Source of the DNA: CAYHHI01 sp964356335
Lineage (GTDB): Bacteria > Arandabacterota > Arandabacteria > Arandabacterales > Arandabacteraceae
Assembly (NCBI GenBank): GCA_964356335.1
Contig: CAYHHI010000013.1
Span: forward strand, 1-64,000
Direction: 5' to 3'
Length of the DNA: 64,000 nt
Shown piece by piece: positions 16,770 to 24,698 of this stretch (position 1 is the stretch's first letter; every line of letters begins with the position of its first letter). Under the pieces are notes generated by a model. It did not search any database and had not been told where the DNA came from. It saw only the letters and a program-made list of their open reading frames with translations. A program made the position numbers and the translations under genes.

Positions 16770-18821
16770 TCAGAGCCTACCGAGGACCGCATAAGCTATA
16801 CCCGAAGCATACGAATTGATTCGCTTGAGATCGCTGATCACGTCAAGATAGACAGTGCTTGTCTCAACCACTTCTTCCCTGCTTCCCCTGAGAAGCGACA
16901 GATGCTCCTTGTGGAGCTGCCGCTCGAGAATATTCATCTCTGACTTGCGCTCGACAACTTCCTCGGCAAGTTTCCTGTCCTGGGAAGCAAACGAGTCGAT
17001 CGCCATCTGGAATGTCTTTTCGATCTCGCCGTGGTATTCCCTGATGCGCTGAAGCGCTTCCTTTGAGAATCGCGGCGATACCATTATCTTCTTCAGGGCC
17101 AGATCCATCAGGCTTTTCGAGACTATGTCGCCGATCAGCTCGAGATTCTTTACAGTGAAGAGAAGAGAAACTGCCCGCTGGGCCTCTTCCTCAGACATCT
17201 CCTTGCCCGAAACCTCAGTGAGATAGGGAGTGATAGATTCCTCGAGCATGTCAATCTTGTCATCCTCCTCGATCAGTCTCTCTCTAAGAACCTCATTATC
17301 ATTGAGGAAGACATCGATGGACTTTGAGAAGACACCATAGGTGATGTCAGCCATCCTGAGGGTCTCGCGAGTCGCTTGGCCTAAGGCGAGTGATGGAGTG
17401 TCGAGCACGCGCTGGTCCAGGTATGCGGGCTTGAAGACCTCGACGTCCACCTCCTCCTCTTTGACCAGGAACCTGAAAAGGCGCCCCCAAGGGGTCATGA
17501 ACGGAATGAAGAAGAGAGCAGCACCGATGTTGAAAAGGCTGTGGGCATTGGCGATCTGGCGCGTCAAGCTCGGGGCGGTCGAGGCAACGAAGTTTGTGAA
17601 TGGCTTAAGGAAAGGAAAGATCAGGATCACTCCGACGATCTTGAAGAAGGTGTGTGCCCACGCGATTCTTTTTCCCTCGGCATTGCTGTTCACGCTTGCC
17701 ATCAGCGCAGTCGCGCATGTGCCTAGGTTCGCCCCGAGCACGAGTGGTATGGCGCTCTTCAGGCTTATCACGCCCTCAAACGCCAGAATCAGCACGAGTC
17801 CTATGGTTGCAGCGCTTCCATGGATCAGCGCCGTGAACAATGCTGAGATCACTATGGCAAGCACCGGATTACGCTCGACGCCAAGCATGAAGTGGACGAA
17901 AGCGGGATGGTCCTTGGCGGGTTCGACGGCTGATGACATGATCGTCATGCCGAAGAAAAGCAGGCCGAAGCCCATGATTATCTGGCCGAACCTTGAATAG
18001 CGTTCGATCTTCGATGAGAAGAGAACAAAACCAAGGGCAACGACCAGGAGTGCATAATCGAAGAGCCTGAAGGCAATCAGCTGAACTGTCAGAGTTGTGC
18101 CGATGTCCGCGCCGAGGATCACGCCGAGCGCCTGCTTAAGCCCGATGATGCCGGCGTTGGCGAAACTTACGAGCATTGCGGTTGTCGCACTGCTGCTCTG
18201 GATTATGACAGTGATGATCACTCCAGTTACGAGTCCCATGAACCTGTTTGAGGTAAGTCTGATCACCGTGTCCCGCAGTTTCTTACCCGCAGCCTTCTGG
18301 AGACCGCGCCCTCCAAATCTGATTCCAAACAGGAAGATGGCAAGCCCGCCGCTTATACCCACGAGCATGAAGACGAGCCAGTGCTGCCTGTAGGCCTTGA
18401 CGGTGAAAACCAGAGGGTTCCCCTGGTGAGATTGCGGCGAGCAGACGACATGGAACACTCCGTTGCGCGAGCCGAAGACGAGCGAAGTGGAGGCGTTGCC
18501 GTCGGAACCTGTCACAACAAGGGGCGTGTCAAGCGTTGGGAAACCCGAGACCATCTCAAGCCTCGTGCTGGCCTCAATCACCCTGAATTCGACTGTAACG
18601 CCGCTCGCGCTCTGGCCCTGCTCGTCCGTAACGTGGACTCTCAAGGGCCGGTGGAGATACTCCCCCGCCAGGCCGATCTGGCCGTTATTCGAGATGTCTT
18701 CCCCATCCATCCCCTTGGCAAAATCGATATGAACCAGGGCTGCGGGAAGGCATGGCGCCGCAGGAAGCCCGAGGAGTACGAAAACCAAGAGGCCCTGCAA
18801 AACCTGTTTTGTCAGTTTCAT
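16770..18821 (-). CDS. Na/Pi-cotransporter family protein with N-terminal Ig-like domain and PhoU-like tail
   Basis: This is a PNaS-family sodium-dependent phosphate transporter (683 aa). After a signal sequence (1-28) residues about 45-145 look like an Ig/invasin-type beta domain (RVHVTDEQGQSASGVTVEF), an unusual exported addition. Membrane helices fill about 150-440 in two inverted repeats. The first repeat has the family QSSSATTA motif; the second has HGSAATIG in its place. Residues about 490-683 form a PhoU-like helical domain with heptads, as in YjbB-type members. It has its own candidate promoter and is divergent from the TPR membrane protein gene. Confidence 0.9.
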   Translation of the reverse strand: MKLTKQVLQGLLVFVLLGLPAAPCLPAALVHIDFAKGMDGEDISNNGQIGLAGEYLHRPLRVHVTDEQGQSASGVTVEFRVIEASTRLEMVSGFPTLDTPLVVTGSDGNASTSLVFGSRNGVFHVVCSPQSHQGNPLVFTVKAYRQHWLVFMLVGISGGLAIFLFGIRFGGRGLQKAAGKKLRDTVIRLTSNRFMGLVTGVIITVIIQSSSATTAMLVSFANAGIIGLKQALGVILGADIGTTLTVQLIAFRLFDYALLVVALGFVLFSSKIERYSRFGQIIMGFGLLFFGMTIMSSAVEPAKDHPAFVHFMLGVERNPVLAIVISALFTALIHGSAATIGLVLILAFEGVISLKSAIPLVLGANLGTCATALMASVNSNAEGKRIAWAHTFFKIVGVILIFPFLKPFTNFVASTAPSLTRQIANAHSLFNIGAALFFIPFMTPWGRLFRFLVKEEEVDVEVFKPAYLDQRVLDTPSLALGQATRETLRMADITYGVFSKSIDVFLNDNEVLRERLIEEDDKIDMLEESITPYLTEVSGKEMSEEEAQRAVSLLFTVKNLELIGDIVSKSLMDLALKKIMVSPRFSKEALQRIREYHGEIEKTFQMAIDSFASQDRKLAEEVVERKSEMNILERQLHKEHLSLLRGSREEVVETSTVYLDVISDLKRINSYASGIAYAVLGRL

Positions 18822-18852
18822 ACGGATCCGCCTCAGTAGTAGCTAGCCCCTA

Positions 18853-18882
18853 AGGTTAAGTTCCCTGTTTCCAATATGTCAA
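18853..18882 (-). promoter_or_regulatory. Candidate promoter for the Na/Pi transporter
   Basis: A perfect TTGACA (18882-18877) is followed after 18 bp by TAACCT (18858-18853). The predicted start is near 18846, about 25 nt ahead of the ATG. I saw no clear Pho box. No convincing promoter for the divergent gene was found in the rest of this 216-bp gap. Confidence 0.4.
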
Positions 18883-19037
18883 CACAAAAGCGCCTCCAGC
18901 GCCAATCTTAATAAGTCTCTGCAAACTTAGTGCCGAACCCGCTAAAGACGGACAATCAATCTGCCGAACAGGTAGGTAGATATCGTGTATTGGGGTCGTA
19001 GCCATAGACTTAACGAAAGACTCAGAGAGGATCTAGT

Positions 19038-20771
19038 TTGCTCAAGAAAGGCATATTAGCCTATCTGTCGATAGTGTTGCTGTCGCTTGCCATCTGCGAG
19101 GCTGCCGGCGAGGTAGCTGATCAGACCGGCGACTCGATACTCCTCTCAAACACATATCTTTGGAAAGGTCACCAATATTTCAAGCAAGGCCGGACAGATC
19201 TTGCGGCGGAGGCTTTCAGGACAGCGTCCGGACATATGCGGGCGTCACCCTATCCCCATTTCATGCTGGCAAGGCTGTATCTCAAACGATCACCGATGGA
19301 TGCAGTCTTGGAGTTTGGGACCGGAGTCAAGCTCTTGACGGGAGGCTTCTTTTATCAGTCGATTCTGGTCTCCAACCTCCTGCTCACGGCTTTACTGGCA
19401 GTGGCCATCGCGGCTTATGTTGCTGTGCTTGTCGTACTTGTGAGGCACGGCAAGACCGTTTGGTTCTCCATTCTCTTGACCTTCTCCCCCGTCGTCGGCG
19501 AAAAGTATCTGGGTATACTCGTTGCAGGCTGCCTTGTCTCATTCCTGACAATGCTTTCGGGGCTGAGCATCGTTGCCATGGTGACATGGGCAATAGTGAT
19601 TGGCTGTGGGCTCGCCTGGCGGCACGCCAGCGGCTCCGAAAGAAGGACGATGGCAGGTTTCGTCGTTTTCCTCATAGCCTTCGTGCCTCTCTTCGATCTG
19701 ACTGTGCAGGTTGTGTCAACCCAACACCCGGACTCCCCAACGCGGATTGCCGCCCTCGCTGGCGAGACAACCGAGGCTGAAATCGCAAAGGTAGCGGAGA
19801 CCAACAAGGTCCTCTCTGAGAATGATCCCATAGGCGAATTCATGCGCGGCCTCCTCTATCTAAAGAATGGAGAGTACGTTGCCGCAATCGAACACTTTAA
19901 CCTCGCATCGAAGTTTACCCGTAATAATGCAGCCATACTCAACAACATCGCGGTGGCATTTCATAATCTGGGAAGATACAAGGAAGCCCAGGCTAAGTTC
20001 GAGGATGCCCTGAAGTTCGGACCCAGAGAAGCCTTGATTCACTACAACTACTCTCAGACCCTTAATGCTCTTCTGTACTACGACCTTGCCCAGGGGGAAC
20101 TCACCAAGGCCTCGGGCCTGGATTTCGACCTCACGAGATCCCTGGTTACGGGAAAGGAGAGGCCCACGCTGATCCCCATGAATCTTGAAACAGGAGTACT
20201 CTGGGAATTGGCGATGAACCCGTCGAACAAGATGTTGAAGTCGGCGTATCATCCGACGGAAGCAGGCTGGCCCGGAATACTGCTGCTAGTATTGCTCACG
20301 GCTTCTGCGTTTGTCCTGATGAAGAACGCTAAACTGCCAGCAAGATGCGATATCTGCGAGTGCGTGGTCAAGGCACAGGTGATCAAGCGAAAGCGGCGCG
20401 AAGTGCTTTGTCCGGCCTGCAAAGCCATAAAGCAGCAAAACGCAGATGACAACGACGCCCTCGAGAAGCAACTCGAGCAAAGGGTCACAAATTTGGAAAC
20501 CCATCATGGCATCTTCCATCTGGTGCTCGGGCTTGTTCTACCCGGTAGCACGTACCATCTCCTTGGCTCGAAAATGAAGGGATTCCTCCTGTCGGTCGTA
20601 GTCTTCATGCTCCTTATCATTATGGTGACCAGCGGGGGACCGGTCAAGCAGGTACCCGAGCTCGACCTCGGCCATAACTATGGGTGGGCGGTCGTTCTTT
20701 TCATCGCGGTTTACGCTCTCTATGCATGGAGATCGGTGATGCTGGTACTGAGGACGCAGGGAGAAGAATAG
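19038..20771 (+). CDS. TPR-containing multi-pass membrane protein with zinc-ribbon-like motif
   Basis: Function unknown. The 577-aa protein has a signal sequence (1-23), a first TPR-like pair (about 36-90), and a block of about four membrane helices (about 105-225). A second TPR array follows (about 265-375; GEYVAAIEHFNLASK, GRYKEAQAKFEDALK), then a further helix (about 412-430), a CDIC...CPAC zinc-knuckle segment (about 443-465), a short coiled stretch and three C-terminal hydrophobic segments. The start is TTG at 19038 with GAGAGG seven bases upstream. It ends 4 bp before the DUF4388 gene, so the two are almost certainly cotranscribed and probably act together at the inner membrane. Confidence 0.8.
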   Translation: MLKKGILAYLSIVLLSLAICEAAGEVADQTGDSILLSNTYLWKGHQYFKQGRTDLAAEAFRTASGHMRASPYPHFMLARLYLKRSPMDAVLEFGTGVKLLTGGFFYQSILVSNLLLTALLAVAIAAYVAVLVVLVRHGKTVWFSILLTFSPVVGEKYLGILVAGCLVSFLTMLSGLSIVAMVTWAIVIGCGLAWRHASGSERRTMAGFVVFLIAFVPLFDLTVQVVSTQHPDSPTRIAALAGETTEAEIAKVAETNKVLSENDPIGEFMRGLLYLKNGEYVAAIEHFNLASKFTRNNAAILNNIAVAFHNLGRYKEAQAKFEDALKFGPREALIHYNYSQTLNALLYYDLAQGELTKASGLDFDLTRSLVTGKERPTLIPMNLETGVLWELAMNPSNKMLKSAYHPTEAGWPGILLLVLLTASAFVLMKNAKLPARCDICECVVKAQVIKRKRREVLCPACKAIKQQNADDNDALEKQLEQRVTNLETHHGIFHLVLGLVLPGSTYHLLGSKMKGFLLSVVVFMLLIIMVTSGGPVKQVPELDLGHNYGWAVVLFIAVYALYAWRSVMLVLRTQGEE

Positions 20772-20775
20772 AAAA

Positions 20776-21840
20776 ATGACCATGAGAGGCGAACTGGGCA
20801 CTTTCAGCGCGGCCGAGATCTTGCAGCTGATAGGCTCACAGGAGAAATCGGGCGTGCTCCAGGTGAGGAACAAAGGCCGGACGGCTGTCATCTTTTTCGA
20901 TTCGGGCAAGATAATCTCGGCAAGAGACAGAAGACAAAGTGCAAGTGATCCCTTCCTGACCTACCTCCTTGAGAACGGCGAGATCAGTATCCAGGATTTG
21001 CACAAGGTGCTCGAGGCCAAGAAGAATGAGGGCGGGGACGCAATCGAGATAATGCTCAGGGACAAGATCATTGATGAGAATAAGCTCGGTGACTGGTTAT
21101 CGCGGTACACCCTCCAGATAGTCACGAATATAGTGAAGTGGGAGGCCGGGACTTATGAATTCGCTGCCTCATGCGATGGCATGCCAGACAAGATCATCGG
21201 AACACCCCTGAGGCTTGAGCCCATCCTGATGGAAGCTTTGAGGCGCAAGGATGAGACTGAGGAGATAAGGCGGTTCCTGCCGGGACTTGATGCAAGGCTT
21301 GAGATAGCCGAGCCCAATTACGAGACCCTTCCGCTTGAGCAAGAGGATCTGACGGTATTGAGGCTCGTCAATGGTGACAGAACCCTTGACGAGATCATTG
21401 AAGAAAGCGGTGTGGACGAAGTCGAGACTTTGGATATTCTCGAGAAGCTGTTTGCTCTTGGAATAATATCGATAGCTGCCACAACCACACAGACCACTAG
21501 CACTAAGAAAATCTCTGCAAAGAAAACATTGGTCATGACAGGTGTGATGATCGCGGCCTCAGTCGGTCTGAGATTCGGTCTGATCGCGCCCGGGCACACC
21601 CGTTATGCGCCCGCAGTCGAAATGAGGATGGCGGTTGCAGATTTTGTGGAAGTCAGAGAGATCAGAAACGTCCGCCTTGCCCTTGAAGCCTACAAGACCA
21701 CCGAGGGGACCTACCCGGACAATCTACAAAGACTCGTAACGGCCAGATTGCTCACCGCTGATGAGATAAGGGACAGATACAGACGCCCCTACCCATACAG
21801 ACATCTTGTTTCCAACGACTCGTACTTGCTGTCCCAATAG
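20776..21840 (+). CDS. DUF4388 (PATAN-like) protein with membrane anchor and pseudopilin-like tail
   Basis: Residues about 4-100 match the DUF4388 pattern (GELGTFSAAEILQLIG, then KSGVLQV and VIFFDSGKIISA), found in many signalling proteins of deltaproteobacteria and related phyla. A middle part (about 195-235) ends in a helix-turn-helix-like DGxRTLDEIIEESG repeat. One membrane helix (about 250-268) is followed by about 70 residues resembling the end of type II secretion pseudopilins (VRLALEAYKTTEGTYPDNLQRL). The domain order suggests a cytoplasmic sensor joined to a periplasmic module. It is the partner gene of the TPR membrane protein just upstream. Exact activity is unknown. Confidence 0.82.
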   Translation: MTMRGELGTFSAAEILQLIGSQEKSGVLQVRNKGRTAVIFFDSGKIISARDRRQSASDPFLTYLLENGEISIQDLHKVLEAKKNEGGDAIEIMLRDKIIDENKLGDWLSRYTLQIVTNIVKWEAGTYEFAASCDGMPDKIIGTPLRLEPILMEALRRKDETEEIRRFLPGLDARLEIAEPNYETLPLEQEDLTVLRLVNGDRTLDEIIEESGVDEVETLDILEKLFALGIISIAATTTQTTSTKKISAKKTLVMTGVMIAASVGLRFGLIAPGHTRYAPAVEMRMAVADFVEVREIRNVRLALEAYKTTEGTYPDNLQRLVTARLLTADEIRDRYRRPYPYRHLVSNDSYLLSQ

Positions 21841-21871
21841 TTATTGCACGCATGCTCTCGATCTCAATGCC

Positions 21872-22855
21872 CTACTCGATCTTGCTTCCGTCTATATTTG
21901 CACCTGTGAGCCTCGGATAGCCCACCCCGAAGCGCCTGGCGTAATAAATCCTTGCGAGGACATAAGTGACAACACCCATGCCCGCGAGAATCGGGGCTGC
22001 CGCGCATACGAGGACGAAAAGCACCCGTGCTGTGAGCTGGCTTGCGACCACTGAGTTGGCCGATGTTGGTTCGACGGCCACAGCGGCAAAGGCTGGGACC
22101 GCACCCATGGCTGCTATCACACAGACAGGCTCATCCAGCATGATTCCGGCCGGAACCGCCGAACACATAAGAACCAGCGCTGCGATGCTCACAATCTTCT
22201 TCCCAAAGGCAACACAGGCCGTGCAGTCACCCGCTGCCCTGTCGCCTTCTTCATCGGGGATGCACGTATTGAGGAAGATCGCTCCCATGGCGATCGCATA
22301 GGGCGCGGATCGTACGAGGGATTCTCTTCCGAAGTCCGAGAAGCCAAGCCAGCCCATCAAGAATCCAATCCAGCCAAAGCCTGCCACGTTCGCGAGAAGG
22401 TCGGCAACAGGCCTACCTTTAAGCCTCACGGGCGGTGTGGAATAGCAGACACCGAGCGCAAGTCCGCCACACACCAGGAGTATCATGAGCCTATCCCTCC
22501 CATGAAGGAGGACCGCCACTGCAGCACACAGCAGGCCCAGAAAAACTATGCTTTCGACCCTAGTGACAGCATTGAGAGGCAATATGAAGTTCTTCTTATT
22601 GATGGCGTCGCTCTTGATGTCGAAAATCTGGTTCACCACAAAGGCGACGGATACGACCAGAACGAAGAGCGCGAGGTTGGGCATCGCCTGGGGCATCAGA
22701 CTGATCCTGTATGAACCGGACACCGCCCGAAGTGATGAGATGGCGCCCGCGAAAAAGAAGGTCGAAGATGCGCAGACCAGCGGCGGCCGCGCCAGAAAGA
22801 GGAGATCAGCAAGTTTCACGAGCGGTGAAGATCGCCTGGTCACGGACCCGATCAC
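21872..22855 (-). CDS. UbiA-family prenyltransferase
   Basis: This is an integral-membrane aromatic or lipid prenyltransferase with about nine predicted helices. Both Asp-rich diphosphate-binding motifs are visible: NQIFDIKSD and DEEGDRAAGD. The substrate cannot be told: menaquinone (MenA), haem (CtaB), geranylgeranylglyceryl or phenolic acceptors are all possible. I place the start at GTG 22855, which overlaps the TGA of the upstream deacetylase gene (GTGA), the coupling style seen throughout this window. A longer frame would begin with a GTG at 22903. It ends convergently 31 nt from the DUF4388 gene. Confidence 0.85.
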   Translation of the reverse strand: MIGSVTRRSSPLVKLADLLFLARPPLVCASSTFFFAGAISSLRAVSGSYRISLMPQAMPNLALFVLVVSVAFVVNQIFDIKSDAINKKNFILPLNAVTRVESIVFLGLLCAAVAVLLHGRDRLMILLVCGGLALGVCYSTPPVRLKGRPVADLLANVAGFGWIGFLMGWLGFSDFGRESLVRSAPYAIAMGAIFLNTCIPDEEGDRAAGDCTACVAFGKKIVSIAALVLMCSAVPAGIMLDEPVCVIAAMGAVPAFAAVAVEPTSANSVVASQLTARVLFVLVCAAAPILAGMGVVTYVLARIYYARRFGVGYPRLTGANIDGSKIE

Positions 22856-23757
22856 CTCTTGACCAGCGTAGTTCCATGTGACAGCCGTGCTACGATTCTG
22901 CACTTCAAGGCCTCAAAGCGGTAACCCCGGACCACACCCAGTTTTCTCAGCAGGCTTCGTGAGTCATCGATGCAATATACTGACATTCTGCCGATTGCCA
23001 TCTTCGCCCCCATCTCCCCACCTGCCTCTCCATCTAGGGGCACCTCGCCTCCTCGATCCATCATACCCATCCTCTTCCCTCCTGGAGTGCCTTCTTGCGC
23101 CTTGGAGCACGTTCTTGCGGGCGCGCTGAGGAAGCCGCACTTATAACCTGCCGCACGCGCCGCTTCAAGGACCCTTTGATTGACCTTTCCGAACGGATAG
23201 GCTATGGCCCTTACGTCAATCCCTATATGATCCTCGAGCGACAATCGAGACGTTCTCAGTTCTTCCTTGAGATCGGGTTCCGCCAGTCGAGTGAGATCAC
23301 GGTGAGACATAGTGTGCGAGCCCAATTCGAAACCGTGTCTCACGAGCTCTCCGATCTGCGACCACGAAAGATGTCTGAAGGGCTTGAACGAGAGTCTCAC
23401 GTCCCAGCTGTTGTCTCTCCCTATGGCGCCGACCACAGGAAATATCGTACCGGCCATTCCTCTCGCCGCCATCTCCGGAAAGGCATTTGTATAAACTGTC
23501 TCGTAGCCATCATCGAACGTAAGCGCAATCTTGCCTTCATGGTTGCCAGGCATCACACCGTCGCTTGCCATGACAAGGTCCTTACCCGTGCTCAGTATCA
23601 CATCCAGATGCTGCGCGAAGCGCCGTCTCGTCACGGATGTGATACCGACCTCAAATTGGTGACCGATCTTGTGATAGGTGAGTATCTGCGTCAGGCTTAC
23701 TATCTGATGCCTAGTCGCTCCCGCTGCCTTACTATCAATCAACCGGCTTCCGGTCAA
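22852..23757 (-). CDS. Polysaccharide deacetylase (NodB-homology) family protein
   Basis: A carbohydrate esterase family 4 domain covers about residues 25-215. Motif 1 is TFDDGYE (catalytic base and metal Asp), motif 2 is SHTMSHRDL with the two metal His, and AYPFGK is motif 3. No signal peptide is evident, so it may act in the cytoplasm or on a membrane-linked glycan precursor. Residues about 215-301 form a poorly conserved tail rich in Gly/Met. The start is a TTG preceded by GGGGAG, 15 nt after the dut stop. It overlaps the UbiA gene by 4 nt, suggesting translational coupling. Confidence 0.87.
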   Translation of the reverse strand: MTGSRLIDSKAAGATRHQIVSLTQILTYHKIGHQFEVGITSVTRRRFAQHLDVILSTGKDLVMASDGVMPGNHEGKIALTFDDGYETVYTNAFPEMAARGMAGTIFPVVGAIGRDNSWDVRLSFKPFRHLSWSQIGELVRHGFELGSHTMSHRDLTRLAEPDLKEELRTSRLSLEDHIGIDVRAIAYPFGKVNQRVLEAARAAGYKCGFLSAPARTCSKAQEGTPGGKRMGMMDRGGEVPLDGEAGGEMGAKMAIGRMSVYCIDDSRSLLRKLGVVRGYRFEALKCRIVARLSHGTTLVKR

Positions 23758-23772
23758 ACCTCTCTCCCCGTG

Positions 23773-24228
23773 TCACATGCCCGTGTGACCGAAGCCTCCT
23801 TCCCCTCTGGTGCTATCCTCGAGGCGGTCAACATCCTCGAATACAGGCTGGCAGACTCGAGCGAATACCAGCTGCGCTATCCTGTCCCCTCGCTTTACGG
23901 TGAAAGGCGTCTTGCCAAAGTTGATCAGCACGACTCCGACTTCGCCCCTGTAATCAGAGTCAATCGTGCCCGGTGTGTTGAGGACAGTGATGCCGCTCCG
24001 GAAGGCCAGGCCTGACCGAGGCCTGACCTGAGCTTCATATCCTTCGGGGATCTCCAGGCAGAAACCCGTTGGAACCAAGATCACTTCTCCCGGCGCGAGA
24101 TCGACTTCGCTGTCTACACAGGCCAGAAGGTCAAAGCCAGACGAACCGCTGCTGGCTCTTGCCGGCAGACCGAGGCCTTCGGTCTTGGGGAGTCTTCTGA
24201 TCCTGACTTTGATCTTGTTCACATTCAA
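23773..24228 (-). CDS. dut: dUTP diphosphatase
   Basis: dUTPase hydrolyses dUTP to dUMP, keeping uracil out of DNA. All five motifs of the trimeric family are visible, including RPRSGLA (motif 2), NTPGTIDSDYRGE (motif 3), RIAQLV (motif 4) and RGEGGFGHTG (motif 5). Length is 151 aa. The start is probably TTG at 24228 or the GTG two codons later; the leader here is pyrimidine-rich and has no Shine-Dalgarno, which is unusual for this region. Confidence 0.95.
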   Translation of the reverse strand: MNVNKIKVRIRRLPKTEGLGLPARASSGSSGFDLLACVDSEVDLAPGEVILVPTGFCLEIPEGYEAQVRPRSGLAFRSGITVLNTPGTIDSDYRGEVGVVLINFGKTPFTVKRGDRIAQLVFARVCQPVFEDVDRLEDSTRGEGGFGHTGM

Positions 24229-24252
24229 AGGAAATGGGAAAAGGGAAATGGC

Positions 24253-24561
24253 TTATCTCGTGCCCGGCAAGCGGAGCCGGTACTCGCACTCATAATCGGA
24301 CCGGTAAAGATACCTGATGGGACCCATGCACCTAATATCAACGAAATCAGGGCAATACACCACGGGAATGAAGTGCGATTCCATCGGAACGCAATGCGCC
24401 TTGCACATCGTGCAGAGCTTCTGGCATGCGCAGCATCTGCAATGCTCGCAGGGATGCTTCGGGCACACGCCTCGCAATCGAAAATATGAAACGAGATCGC
24501 CCCCTCGCCGCTCCTCTGCCAGCGAAGAAAGCACCACCAATTTCGGCCTTATCACTCCCAT
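24253..24561 (-). CDS. Cysteine-rich protein of unknown function
   Basis: A 102-aa protein with 12 cysteines, nine of them in 25 residues (C33, C38, C41, C43, C44, C46, C50, C53, C57) as part of CEHCRCCACQKLCTMCKAHC, then C70, C78 and C92. No signal peptide. The spacing does not match a ferredoxin, LIM or B-box pattern that I can name; metal binding is the natural guess. Upstream there is no Shine-Dalgarno, but a good promoter places the transcript start about 5-6 nt before the ATG, so translation may be leaderless. It lies between the M16 peptidase and dut genes. Confidence 0.7.
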   Translation of the reverse strand: MGVIRPKLVVLSSLAEERRGGDLVSYFRLRGVCPKHPCEHCRCCACQKLCTMCKAHCVPMESHFIPVVYCPDFVDIRCMGPIRYLYRSDYECEYRLRLPGTR

Positions 24562-24573
24562 AGCAATATTGAA

Positions 24574-24601
24574 AGTATCTAACCCGAACGCGCTTTGTCA
24601 A
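24574..24601 (-). promoter_or_regulatory. Sigma-70 promoter for the Cys-rich gene (and dut)
   Basis: TTGACA (24601-24596), a 16-bp spacer and GATACT (24579-24574) lie on the minus strand. The predicted start at about 24566 leaves a leader of only 5-6 nt. Confidence 0.55.
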
Positions 24602-24698
24602 ACTAATTCTGCCTGGACTCTGGCGAACGAGCGCCGGAACTCAGAATGACGACCCCATGGTACTCGGCGGGGCCGCCCCAGACTGGCACAAGATCAGA

